The notes under the pieces were generated by a model, which saw only the letters and a program-made list of their open reading frames with translations, made no database searches and was not told the DNA's origin. This document shows positions 1-9,645 of a stretch of DNA of 64,000 nucleotides, in pieces (the first letter of the stretch is position 1; every line of letters begins with the position of its first letter). Origin of the DNA: an uncultured Pirellulaceae bacterium (lineage in GTDB: Bacteria > Planctomycetota > Planctomycetia > Pirellulales > Pirellulaceae); the NCBI GenBank assembly GCA_938010615.1, contig CALLUY010000165.1, forward strand, positions 1-64,000. The letters are read 5' to 3'. The position numbers and the translations under genes are program-made.

Positions 1-48
1 GCATTCTAATTGATAAAACACGTGAAAATTGAAAAAGCGAAGCGTTCC

Positions 49-125
49 AATACAAGCCCGACGCGCAAGCGAGGGAGCAGGAAATCCTGGGAAATATCCG
101 CTCGCTTGCGCTTCGGGCTTGTATT
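49..125. repeat. Inverted repeat, 25-bp arms (AATACAAGCCCGACGCGCAAGCGAG / CTCGCTTGCGCTTCGGGCTTGTATT)
   Basis: Arms 49-73 and 101-125 are reverse complements with 1 mismatch; related copy at 17913-17989. Confidence 0.9.
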
Positions 126-174
126 TGTGCAACTTCAAAACTCACGCTTCGGGGTGGGATTTGCGCGGACAAAC

Positions 175-207
175 AAAAAAGGCCACCAAGCAAACTGCCT
201 GGTGGCC
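175..207 (-). terminator. Intrinsic terminator for the minus-strand secretin gene
   Basis: Minus strand reads GGCCACCAggcagtttgctTGGTGGCC followed by TTTTTTG; lies downstream of the stop at 261. Confidence 0.75.
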
Positions 208-260
208 AAGACCTAAAAGTGTTTTGTTGAGCCTCACATTAAGCGAGGCTCTTTGGAAGC

Positions 261-3200
261 TTACTCTTCGTCGCCAAAGACGCCGATTTGCTTTTTCTCT
301 TCTTCAGCTTGAATGATGATTCGTGGTGTTACCATCATCATCAAGTTTGTCGTTTCGCGAGAAACTCCAACGTTAGTAAACAGTCGGTTCACATAAGGAA
401 TCGAGCTGAGCATTGGAACGCCCCGTTCGATACGTTGCTCACGCATACGTTTGATACCACCCATCAGGATTGTACCTCCGTCTGGAACGCTAACCACGGT
501 GTTGACCGATGTCGTTGCCAGAACCGGCAGCTGAATCGTGACACCTTCGCTAACAGTTTGGATCTCGTCATCGCTATCGTCCGCGTTGGTCGGATCAAGG
601 TTGTCAAGCAAGTCATCCAACAGTGAGTTTGTCGAACGTTCGGTCGTCGTTGTTCCTGTGAAGGTAAACGTTTGAACTTCTGTCACTTCACTGAAGAACG
701 GTACCAGTGACATGTTGACCGATCGACGATCCGAGGAAACGGTTGCCGTCACGTTCAGGTTTGTACCATCCGGCAGAATCGTGATGATCGGCTGATGGGC
801 AACTGCAAAGTCACCAACAACTGGTGTAACCGAAGTCACAAACGGACGGTTTTGAGTATCGTTGACACTCGCACTTTGACCGTTGAACATCACAACTGTA
901 GGGGCCTCAGTAACGGTCGCACGTGTGCTACCCTTACTGGCCTGAATCAAGAAGAAGACTTCGATATCCGAAAGGATCGCGAATCCGAAATTAGCTGCTG
1001 ACGCAAGGTCGAAGCCGCCAAACTGTGGAACCGCTGTACCAAAGCTTCCCTGTTGAAACTGGATGTCCCGGTTTCCGGTAGGAACGAATCCTGAGCCATC
1101 TCCACCGGGTGTTCCACCGATGATGCTGCTTCGCGTAACGGTGTCAGGCACTGGGTTTCCAATGCCGCCGCCATCGTTGATCGAGAAGTCAAAGTCGACT
1201 CCAATTCGCTCAAAGAAGTTGTCCTGAATCGCGACGAAGCGAACTTCGATCACGATCTGAACGTCGTTCAGCTCACGAAGCTTCTTCAATAGATCGCGAA
1301 TCTCGTCTTGTACTTTTTGACTGTTAGCAACAATCAAACTCAGGTTTGGTGGGAAGGCTTGAACTGTACCGTTTCCGCCACCGTTCTGCTCCCATGAGTC
1401 AGACGAAACCGTTTGCTGAATCAACTGAATCAGAATCTGGAAGTCTGCCTGAGTAATACCACCTTGTGGCTGCTGTCCGACGGTGCCGAATTGAGCCTGA
1501 CCTCGTTGAGGCTGGTTGCCGCCGTAGTTGCCGGTTCCGAAACCACCCAAGTTTGCACCAGGGATTCCGCCGTTGCCCAACTGTTGAGCCAAAGCAATCT
1601 GTGAAGCGTTGCCATTAAGTGTTGATGGAACGTTCATTGAACCGCCACCCATGCCACCGTAGCCATTGTTGGCTCCAGCTTGCATGAAGGAAAGCTGGTT
1701 CGGGTCACGATAGTTCTTCAAAGGAGCAAGTAGGTCTCCGATGTAGTACGTTTCTGTAACGATCGCTGACTCTTGAGCTTCACGACTCGTGACCGTGATC
1801 ACTTCGTTCTCAACAGCGAACTCAAGTCCAACACCTGAAAGGATCACGTTGAGTGCACTTTCGAGTGAAATTGGATTGCGAATCGGAGCGTTAACCATTT
1901 GCTCAGTTGAAACGTTTGCCGCTTCCAGAGCCAAAGTGTCGAAGACAATGTTCAAGCCAGCTTGACGAGAAAGTTGATCCATCGCTTCAGCAAGTGTGCC
2001 GCGATATTCGCCTTCGACGTCGGTGTTCTTGAGCTTGTTCCAGATCATGCGATTGGCTTCGCTGCCGTAACGGCCAGCGGCCATTGCTTCACCGCGTGCT
2101 CGCATCTTTTCGGCGTAGCCTTCAGCGTCGCGATCAAAGTGGAGCGGATCAGCTGGAAACATTCCCAAAGACATTTCGAAGTTGTCTGCTTGGAGGTCCT
2201 CACGATTCCGTGTGCGATCAGCCAACATTTTCTCATTGCGGAAATTGTTGTACATTACGCGTTGCTTCTCGCGAAGAATCGAAACGATTTCTGTTCCAGG
2301 AGCTAGATCTTCAGCCTGACGAACGACAAGATCCGCTTCCGCGAAACGCTGCTCATCGACAAGCTTGTTGTATTCGTCAACCAACGAGTTAAGTTGCTGG
2401 TCAACATCAAGACGACGTTGGCGAGTTCGCTCAACTGCATCGCGACGTTCTGTAACTTCTTCAGCGTTTTGAATCTGTGAGAGATTTCGCTCGATGTATT
2501 CTTGGAACTTCGTGATGTCCCGGTCAACCATCTTGAGCAACGGACGAGTCGTCTCGGCGGCTACTTGAGCCGACGCAACTTTCGTACGCAATGCTGACAG
2601 ACGCTGGAGTGCTTCACGAGGATTATCCTGAAGCATTCGATCGGCAGCTTGACGCTCACGGAAGACTTCCGATTGAAGTCGCGTGAACTGACTCTTGTTC
2701 TTCAATCCGTATCCGAACTCTTCATCGGTCGCTGAAGTTTGAGCAACAGGTGGTTGCTTCTCAACGATGTCCGACTGTGTTTGCATGCTTGTCAGCTGAG
2801 CCTGGATAGCTTGCTGAGTCGGAGCATCCAAATCGGCTGGATATTGCATTGCCAATTGGAAAAACTCACGAGCGCGAGCCTTGTCATTGGATGCCATTGC
2901 CTCGACGCCAGAGCGATACATTTGCTCACCACGATTCGGCGAATCTTGGAAGTTCTTAGCAATGCGTGTCAAAGGCTGTGGATTTGGCGGGATCACCGGC
3001 ATGAATCCGGTTGAGCCCATATTTGGATCGTTGTCAGCACTTGCTGGAACGATTTTGGTCGCATCGGTCGCTGGATCGTACTTGGCACGAGCAACGTTTC
3101 TGTTGCCGAAAGCTGGTTCGTCAAACGAAGCTGGCTCGACAACATTGATTGGGTTCGAAGGCGCCTGAAGGTTCAAAGCGTTCTCGATCATCATTTCCAT

Positions 3201-4133
3201 TTGCCATGGAACGTTTTCACCTTTGGCAAACTGATCGTCACCCAAGTTGTATGATTTTGCTTGCTGGACAAGCTCTTTGGCTTGTGTCCATTTGCCTTGG
3301 TCGACAGACAGTTGAGCTTGAGCCATCAAACGCGAAACTTCAGTTTTCGCGTCCGCGACTTGTGCGCCGCCCATGGATTGGCTTGCAATGTCGATGATTT
3401 GCATCATACGATCTGGAGTCATCGAGAACGTGCTGAAGTCTACCGAAGTAAACTTCTTTGTCTGCTCGACAAGCACTTTTGATGTTTTGAAGTCACGGTA
3501 CTTAACCAGAACTTCTGCTTGCTGCATGAGAAACTTTGCAGCTGCAGTGTCGTAACCTGACTCTGCAGAACCTTGCTGGTAAAGTTCGACCAGTTGATTC
3601 TGGCGAGCGATCAATGCTTCGACTTGCTCAGGAGAATCGCCAGAAGCGAATTCAGTTTGAGAAGCACGAGCTTGAGTGACTGCGTTGGAAGCACCTTGCG
3701 TGTCGCCGATTGCTAGAGCACGTCTCGCGGCGAGCAGATAGTTCTGTCCGTTGTTCGCGATGACGTTAGGCCGTGGAGCTGCCGGAGCCTGCGTCGGCAT
3801 TGGCGCGACGTTTCCAGTAGCTGCTTGACGCAGCATGGAAAGTTCCTGCCTCGCCATCTGCGGCGAGTATTTCAGCACGACGTCGGGAGACGTCAGCTGC
3901 TCTGCCATTTCGATGCTTTGCTCGGCAAGTAAAAAGTTTCCACTTTTCATTGCGTCGCTGGCACGTTGTAACCAATCACCCGGATTGCTGGATGTCGGCG
4001 TTTGAGCCGCACCATTGATTTGAAATCCGGAACCCTGTCCCTGGCTGACAGCGGTTAACATTGGCACGGTTGAAAATGCCAAAGCCATCGCTGAAGTCAG
4101 GAGTCTTCTCTGAAGTTGCTTGGAGACTCTCAC
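261..4133 (-). CDS. Secretin-like protein (type II/III secretion system GspD family) with N-terminal repeat region and STN-like domain
   Basis: Contains STN-like AGLNIVFDTLALEAANVS..., secretin signature GVPMLSSIPYVNRLFTNVGVSRETTNLMMMVTPRII; GTG at 4133 has a good RBS (AAGGAGAG) and signal-like N-terminus, so the ORF start at 4214 is probably too long. Confidence 0.88.
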   Translation of the reverse strand: MRVSKQLQRRLLTSAMALAFSTVPMLTAVSQGQGSGFQINGAAQTPTSSNPGDWLQRASDAMKSGNFLLAEQSIEMAEQLTSPDVVLKYSPQMARQELSMLRQAATGNVAPMPTQAPAAPRPNVIANNGQNYLLAARRALAIGDTQGASNAVTQARASQTEFASGDSPEQVEALIARQNQLVELYQQGSAESGYDTAAAKFLMQQAEVLVKYRDFKTSKVLVEQTKKFTSVDFSTFSMTPDRMMQIIDIASQSMGGAQVADAKTEVSRLMAQAQLSVDQGKWTQAKELVQQAKSYNLGDDQFAKGENVPWQMEMMIENALNLQAPSNPINVVEPASFDEPAFGNRNVARAKYDPATDATKIVPASADNDPNMGSTGFMPVIPPNPQPLTRIAKNFQDSPNRGEQMYRSGVEAMASNDKARAREFFQLAMQYPADLDAPTQQAIQAQLTSMQTQSDIVEKQPPVAQTSATDEEFGYGLKNKSQFTRLQSEVFRERQAADRMLQDNPREALQRLSALRTKVASAQVAAETTRPLLKMVDRDITKFQEYIERNLSQIQNAEEVTERRDAVERTRQRRLDVDQQLNSLVDEYNKLVDEQRFAEADLVVRQAEDLAPGTEIVSILREKQRVMYNNFRNEKMLADRTRNREDLQADNFEMSLGMFPADPLHFDRDAEGYAEKMRARGEAMAAGRYGSEANRMIWNKLKNTDVEGEYRGTLAEAMDQLSRQAGLNIVFDTLALEAANVSTEQMVNAPIRNPISLESALNVILSGVGLEFAVENEVITVTSREAQESAIVTETYYIGDLLAPLKNYRDPNQLSFMQAGANNGYGGMGGGSMNVPSTLNGNASQIALAQQLGNGGIPGANLGGFGTGNYGGNQPQRGQAQFGTVGQQPQGGITQADFQILIQLIQQTVSSDSWEQNGGGNGTVQAFPPNLSLIVANSQKVQDEIRDLLKKLRELNDVQIVIEVRFVAIQDNFFERIGVDFDFSINDGGGIGNPVPDTVTRSSIIGGTPGGDGSGFVPTGNRDIQFQQGSFGTAVPQFGGFDLASAANFGFAILSDIEVFFLIQASKGSTRATVTEAPTVVMFNGQSASVNDTQNRPFVTSVTPVVGDFAVAHQPIITILPDGTNLNVTATVSSDRRSVNMSLVPFFSEVTEVQTFTFTGTTTTERSTNSLLDDLLDNLDPTNADDSDDEIQTVSEGVTIQLPVLATTSVNTVVSVPDGGTILMGGIKRMREQRIERGVPMLSSIPYVNRLFTNVGVSRETTNLMMMVTPRIIIQAEEEKKQIGVFGDEE

Positions 4134-4550
4134 GCAACTCTCCTTGTCTTGTGACCTAATACCCTGCAAATTAAATCTGACAACGGCTTTGCAGGGTGTT
4201 ACCCCACCAACCATTCAAAGCGTCCGTGCTTTGAGGCATGCCCATCGCATCCAAAAAGGATGAAACAGCGGCAGTCCGAAGTCAGGCTACGTTTCGTTCG
4301 TGGGCCGATAATTAGAGACCGATGCAATACCGGTCAAGGTTGATCTGGCTGTTTTCAGAAAAAGAAAACATGTGCTTGCAAAACTGGGGTTGTGCCCGCT
4401 TTTTCTCGGCTAAAAACACCGTTTCTTTTAACGTTTTTGTGCGCGAAATTTTCGTTTTCGCTAAAGATGTTTCGTGCAGTTGCCGGGTGTTGTCTGTCGT
4501 GACCGCCTTTAATGCAGCGTTACTTCTCAAATTTGGGATTGCTTGTCAAA

Positions 4551-4600
4551 GTAGCACGTCTCTCCGAGACGTGGAAACTCGCCTCGGAGAGGCGAGCTAC
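4551..4600. repeat. Double-hairpin palindromic repeat with outer closing stem
   Basis: GTAG-CACGTCTC(tcc)GAGACGTG-gaaa-CTCGCCTC(gga)GAGGCGAG-CTAC; both 8-bp stems perfect. Confidence 0.85.
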
Positions 4601-4630
4601 GTAACTACGAACATCATGCAATCGCGGATC

Positions 4631-5653
4631 CTAAGCCGCGCGAGTCACTTTTAACTCGAATTCTTCCGACGTAAAGTTCACTGTCTCGCGGACCTGATAC
4701 GGACTATTCTTTTCATCGCCGTAGTAGATCCGGACGCACATTTCGCCAAGCAATCCGAGGCTGAAAAATTGCACGCCAAGAATCACCGACAATGCACCAA
4801 GCAAGAGCAATGGATTGCCAGTCATGTCGACACCAGAGAGCAAACGCATCGCGATCGTGGCCCCAACGGACAAGACTCCCGCACCGGTCACCCATAATCC
4901 AAGTTTCCCAAACAGCTTCATCGGGCTTGAAAGGTAACTCAGCATGAATTTGACGGTCATTAGATCCAACACCACTCGAAACGTTCGGCCAATGCCGTAC
5001 TTCGTTTCGCCGAATTGACGAGCCCGATGGTTGGTGACGACTTCGATGCTTTTGGCGCCCAGTTGATGCGCTAGAATCGGGATGAAACGGTGCATTTCGC
5101 CGTACAGTTCGATCTGTGAAGCAATCTCGCGACGGATCGCTTTGAGCGTGCAGCCAAGGTCGTGAATCGGAAAGCCGGTTGTTTTGGAGATCAGCCAGTT
5201 GGCAACTTTGGACGGTATTTTTCGACTGACCAATTTGTCTTGGCGATCTTTTCTCCAGCCGTGAACCAGATCATAACCGTTATCAAGATGGCTCAACATC
5301 ATTGGGATGTCTCGCGGGTCGTTTTGCAGGTCGCCATCGATCGTGACAACGTAATCGAGGGTTGCGTGCTGCATTCCGGCCAGCATTGCGGCGCTTTGTC
5401 CGTAGTTGCGGCGGAATAAAACAAGCTTGACTCTTGCGTCGTGAGCAGCCAATTCGTGAAGGCGCTCTCGAGTCCCATCGACGCTTCCGTCGTCAACGAA
5501 AATGAGCTCATATTCCCGTCCGCAATTTTGCATTGCGTGAGTCAGCTCTTCGTACATCAACGGTGTGTTTTCAACTTCATTGAAAATCGGAATCACGATC
5601 GAAACTGAGGCCAGAAATTCTGTGTTTTCGTCGTCGGGTCGGTAGATTTTCAT
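4631..5653 (-). CDS. Family 2 glycosyltransferase, membrane associated (DPM1/ArnC-like)
   Basis: [45 protein letters not shown] motifs; two C-terminal TM segments. Confidence 0.88.
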   Translation of the reverse strand: MKIYRPDDENTEFLASVSIVIPIFNEVENTPLMYEELTHAMQNCGREYELIFVDDGSVDGTRERLHELAAHDARVKLVLFRRNYGQSAAMLAGMQHATLDYVVTIDGDLQNDPRDIPMMLSHLDNGYDLVHGWRKDRQDKLVSRKIPSKVANWLISKTTGFPIHDLGCTLKAIRREIASQIELYGEMHRFIPILAHQLGAKSIEVVTNHRARQFGETKYGIGRTFRVVLDLMTVKFMLSYLSSPMKLFGKLGLWVTGAGVLSVGATIAMRLLSGVDMTGNPLLLLGALSVILGVQFFSLGLLGEMCVRIYYGDEKNSPYQVRETVNFTSEEFELKVTRAA

Positions 5654-5768
5654 CGTCTCTCCAAGATTATTGCCGAAGGGACGGTAGCTACATTTGTCTT
5701 GAGAGCCAACTTCAATTCGGCTAGTGTTGCGACGCTTTGAGGCTCGCCATCCCAACTTTCGCTAGCGA

Positions 5769-8015
5769 ATGTCCAACTCCAATCCAACCATCGCTTCCGG
5801 CGCAAGCCGCCCCGTCGCGATGCGGATGCGCGCGGACTTGATCGCGAAGCGACAATGTTACGAAGGCCGCGACTGCTGGGTCGTGAAAGATCCCGTTGCG
5901 ATGAAGTACTTTCGCTTCGAGGAAGAAGAGTATCGTTTGCTAACGATGATCGATGGCGAAATGAGCCCCGATCAAATCAAGCGGAAATTTGAATTCGATT
6001 TTTCGCCGCAGAAGTTGAGCCTACAGGAGCTGTTCCAGCTGATTGGAATGTTGTATCGGAATTCGTTAGTCGTTTCTGATGCTCCGGAGCAGGGAGAATC
6101 GTTGCGGCAGCGGGCAGTCGAAAACGAGAAAGCAAAACGCTGGCAATCGCTAACCAATGTGCTCGCGATTCGATTTAAAGGTTTCGATCCCGATGATTTA
6201 CTCACGAGCCTGAATCCATACACTTCATGGTTCTTTACGTGGCCCGCTTTTTTCGCAGTCTTGTTGATGGGGCTGGGTGCGCTTTCGCTGATCGTCACGA
6301 ACTTTGAATCGTTTCAGAACAAGCTCCCGTCATTTGAAAATTTCTTTGCCGCCGGAAATTGGTTTCTTTTGGCGATCGTGTTGGGAGTCACAAAAGTCTT
6401 GCACGAATTTGGTCACGGGTTAGCGTGTAAACGCTTTGGCGGACGCTGCCATGAAATGGGGCTGATGTTTCTTGTGCTGACGCCGTGCCTGTACGCCAAC
6501 GTAAGTGATTCGTGGCTGCTGAAGAGCAAATGGCAGCGTGCGTTTATCGCTGCCGCAGGAATGTATGTCGAGTTGGTGATTGCGTCGATCGCGGTGTTCG
6601 TGTGGTGGTTCAGTATGCCAGGTTTGGTGCATCATCTGGCACTGAACATCATCGTGGTTTGTTCTGTCAGTACTCTATTGTTTAACGCCAACCCGTTGCT
6701 ACGTTACGACGGCTACTACATTCTGGCCGACCTGCTTGAGATTCCAAACTTGAGACAGAAAAGCTCTGCGATGCTCAATCGCGTCAGTGGCAAACTGTTT
6801 TTGGGAATCGAAACGGCGGAAGATCCGTTTGCTCCTTCGCGTCGCAAATGGCTGTTTATTTCTTACAGCGTTTTGGCCGTGGTCTACCGATGGGTGATTA
6901 CATTTTCAATTTTTTGGTTCGTCTATCGAGTGCTGGAACCTTATGGGCTGAAGGTCATCGGACAGCTGCTGGCGACGATGGCGATCTACGGACTGGTGGG
7001 AATGCCGCTGGTCAAACTGTACAAATTCTTTTCCATTCCGGGGAGAACTTCCATGGTGAAACCAGTTCGATTAGCTGGAACACTTGCTGCTGTCGCGATC
7101 GTGCTCGGCGCGATCATGTTGATTCCGATTCCTCGCTACGTTTACGGCTGCTTTTACATTCAACCAGAAAATGTGGCCAACGTTTACGTTGAAGAGCCCG
7201 GAGTGCTTTCGAAAATTTACATTCGACCAAATCAACACGTCGAAGAAGGCACCCATTTGGTTCAGCTCGAAAGTCCCGCGCTGGAACAGCAATTGGTCCG
7301 ACTGGAGTCCGAAGTTTGGAACGCAAAAGTCGAATTGGAGATCGCTCATCGTGCTGAGATGAATCGGGCTCAAGGACAGATGACTCCGGTGGAAGCCAAA
7401 GCAGCTTTCGATACGGCGTTGGCAAACTATGAAAAAAAGGAAGCCGATCGGAAACGGTTGGAAATCAAAAGCCCTCGCAAAGGTTTCTTCCTCGCCGGCC
7501 ATCGCAAGCCAATGCCCAATGCTGATTCAGGTTTGTTAGACGGTTGGCACGGCACGCCTCTGGAGCCTAGAAATATCGGCTGCTCGATGGATCGGCAAAC
7601 GATCGTTGGGCAGGTCATTCCGGACATGACAAAATTTACTGCGGTGCTTGCGATTGACCAATCAGAGATCGAATTCATCCGCAGCGATCAAACTGTGAAG
7701 CTGGTTTCCTGGCAGGATCGGTCGAGGGTTTTGGAATCGACGACGGGTGAGATTTCGCCGGTGAAAATGAAGATTGCCCCCAAAGGCCTTTCCAGCCGAT
7801 ACGGAGGTGACTTGGTCACGCGTCAGAACTCCGATGGCGAAGATGAACCTCTGAGCACGACCTATATGGTGAACGTTCCGTTGGATTTGGCCCAAGCAGG
7901 TGATGCGGTTTTGTTTACCGGCAGTACAGGAGTCGCGAAAATCCGTACAGGAAGTCAAACAGTGGGGGCCCGAGTGTGGCGGCTGGTTTGCCAGACGTTT
8001 CAATTTGAGCTGTAG
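5769..8015 (+). CDS. Site-2-protease-like M50 peptidase with PqqD-like N-terminus and HlyD-like C-terminus
   Basis: HEFGHGLACKRFGG zinc motif, multiple TM segments, YDGYYILADLLEIPNLR, lipoyl/HlyD-like C-terminal region. Confidence 0.82.
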   Translation: MSNSNPTIASGASRPVAMRMRADLIAKRQCYEGRDCWVVKDPVAMKYFRFEEEEYRLLTMIDGEMSPDQIKRKFEFDFSPQKLSLQELFQLIGMLYRNSLVVSDAPEQGESLRQRAVENEKAKRWQSLTNVLAIRFKGFDPDDLLTSLNPYTSWFFTWPAFFAVLLMGLGALSLIVTNFESFQNKLPSFENFFAAGNWFLLAIVLGVTKVLHEFGHGLACKRFGGRCHEMGLMFLVLTPCLYANVSDSWLLKSKWQRAFIAAAGMYVELVIASIAVFVWWFSMPGLVHHLALNIIVVCSVSTLLFNANPLLRYDGYYILADLLEIPNLRQKSSAMLNRVSGKLFLGIETAEDPFAPSRRKWLFISYSVLAVVYRWVITFSIFWFVYRVLEPYGLKVIGQLLATMAIYGLVGMPLVKLYKFFSIPGRTSMVKPVRLAGTLAAVAIVLGAIMLIPIPRYVYGCFYIQPENVANVYVEEPGVLSKIYIRPNQHVEEGTHLVQLESPALEQQLVRLESEVWNAKVELEIAHRAEMNRAQGQMTPVEAKAAFDTALANYEKKEADRKRLEIKSPRKGFFLAGHRKPMPNADSGLLDGWHGTPLEPRNIGCSMDRQTIVGQVIPDMTKFTAVLAIDQSEIEFIRSDQTVKLVSWQDRSRVLESTTGEISPVKMKIAPKGLSSRYGGDLVTRQNSDGEDEPLSTTYMVNVPLDLAQAGDAVLFTGSTGVAKIRTGSQTVGARVWRLVCQTFQFEL

Positions 8016-8150
8016 TTGGTTTTGGTTTGCGGTTTTCGGTGTACGGTTTTCGGTGTCAAGCTGCCGAACCTTGCGTCCCCAATTTTGTCAAACACTGACT
8101 CTTTCTACCTTCTCATTCTTTGCTAGAATGTGCATCGGCGAAAGCCAACT

Positions 8151-8232
8151 GGATAGTAAGCGAATGGTTAGCGGCTTCCTTGGAAAGGAAGTGCTCCGCA
8201 AGGAGTTGCGAGTTCGAATCTCGTGCTATCCG
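8151..8232 (+). tRNA. tRNA-Ser(GGA)-like gene
   Basis: Acceptor GGATAGT/GCTATCC, anticodon arm CTTCC-TTGGAAA-GGAAG, long variable arm TGCTCCGCAAGGAGTT, T arm GCGAG-TTCGAAT-CTCGT; D arm is weak and position 8 is A. Confidence 0.75.
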
Positions 8233-8242
8233 CTACAGTTGA

Positions 8243-8277
8243 GCCCGACGTTGGATTTGCCAATGTCGGGCTTTTTT
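8243..8277 (+). terminator. Intrinsic terminator downstream of tRNA
   Basis: GCCCGACgTTGG atttg CCAAtGTCGGGC TTTTTT. Confidence 0.88.
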
Positions 8278-8298
8278 CGTCGACTGTTTCTCGTTAGC

Positions 8299-9540
8299 CT
8301 ACGAGAGCCCAAGTAACGTCAGCCTCAAAAAGTTGACCACTTGGTTCGCGGATCTTTCCTGACGCATCGATGAATGGCCAGCATATCGAAACGTTTTCTC
8401 AAATGATCGATTGCCCTCTAGAATCGCGATCACGACTTTGAAACTTCCAACCGATTCGTCATCGGCGTCACGCTGGAGTTTGCCGATGGCGACGCCAACG
8501 CTACTACCAGTGAGCCGTGCGACCTTGACAGCGGATTTTTCGATCGCGCATGCATCATTGATTTCTCCAGCGTCCAACCATTGTTCCGGAGTTTGGCTGT
8601 CGTTCGCAAAACATCCGAGGAAAACATGTTCGTTGCCGCTCGTGATTCCGCTGCGCAGTTTACTTGCTGCTGCACTGCCAAACTGGAAGTCAATAAAGGA
8701 AACGGATAGTCCTCGCTGCCCGAGTAGGTTTGCTGCTACTCGATTCAATTGATCTTCATTTTCGCCAAACACGACCTCGCCAAGCGTCTCGCGAATGTAG
8801 GCGATGGTCGATTCAATTTGCTTTTGGCATTCCTCTTCGGAGTCTGCTGTTGCGGTGATGCGAAAAGAGATGACGGCCATGCTGGCAGTGATTCCGACAC
8901 GTGGTTCGCGGTCTCTGGCAATGAGATCCGGCATGCGAGATTCGGCTTCGCTTTCTCCAACACCGAAGCAACGCAGTACATGGTGGCGAATGATTTTTTT
9001 CGATCCAGACATTGCGACGATCTCTGGTGCGACATGTGCTTGCCACATCAGCTTCATCTCGTAGGGTACGCCGGGCATCGCGAAGACTCGTGAAGAACCC
9101 TTCGGAAAGTCAACTCCCGGGGCGGTGCCTTCTTCGTTGTGAATCGTTTTTCCGCCGCGAGGAAATTGGGCCTGCTGTCGGTTGGCCGGCGACATGACTC
9201 GTTTGTGTCTGGCAAAAATCGATTCGATGTGCCGCAATGCGTCTTCGTCGAGATCCAATTCAACGCCTGCCGCATCGGCGATTGCTTGCCGGGTCAAATC
9301 GTCTTTTGTTGGGCCGAGTCCTCCGGTCATCACAACGATGTTTGCCCGTTCAGTTGCGGTTCGGATGACGTCTGTTTGACGGTTCAGGTCGTCGCCAACC
9401 GTTGAATGAAAAGCGACTTCGATGCCCAGATCGTTGAGCTGTTGGGCGAGCCACTGAGAATTGGTGTCGAGCCTTTGTCCGGAAGTCATTTCGTCGCCGA
9501 CTGCGATGATTTCAGCGATAGGGGATTTTGCAAGTGTCAT
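8299..9540 (-). CDS. cinA: CinA family protein (MoaB-like N-terminal domain, divergent C-terminal domain)
   Basis: AEIIAVGDEMTSGQRLDTNSQWLAQQLNDLGIEV, VVMTGGLGPTKDDLTRQAIA; C-terminus alignable to PncC/CinA-C but motif-poor. Confidence 0.87.
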   Translation of the reverse strand: MTLAKSPIAEIIAVGDEMTSGQRLDTNSQWLAQQLNDLGIEVAFHSTVGDDLNRQTDVIRTATERANIVVMTGGLGPTKDDLTRQAIADAAGVELDLDEDALRHIESIFARHKRVMSPANRQQAQFPRGGKTIHNEEGTAPGVDFPKGSSRVFAMPGVPYEMKLMWQAHVAPEIVAMSGSKKIIRHHVLRCFGVGESEAESRMPDLIARDREPRVGITASMAVISFRITATADSEEECQKQIESTIAYIRETLGEVVFGENEDQLNRVAANLLGQRGLSVSFIDFQFGSAAASKLRSGITSGNEHVFLGCFANDSQTPEQWLDAGEINDACAIEKSAVKVARLTGSSVGVAIGKLQRDADDESVGSFKVVIAILEGNRSFEKTFRYAGHSSMRQERSANQVVNFLRLTLLGLS

Positions 9541-9645
9541 GGGATCATGATAGCGGGAAGTTCAGATGTACATGCGCACGCGCATGAAAAAAGTTGTGAC
9601 GTTGGAGCCACAACTTTTTCCGTCAATGGTGTGAGTGTTTGGAAC

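Noticed and set aside
8029-8058. Direct repeat GCGGTTTTCGGTGT / ACGGTTTTCGGTGT downstream of the M50 gene
   Set aside because: Two short copies only; too little to support a regulatory or mobile feature.
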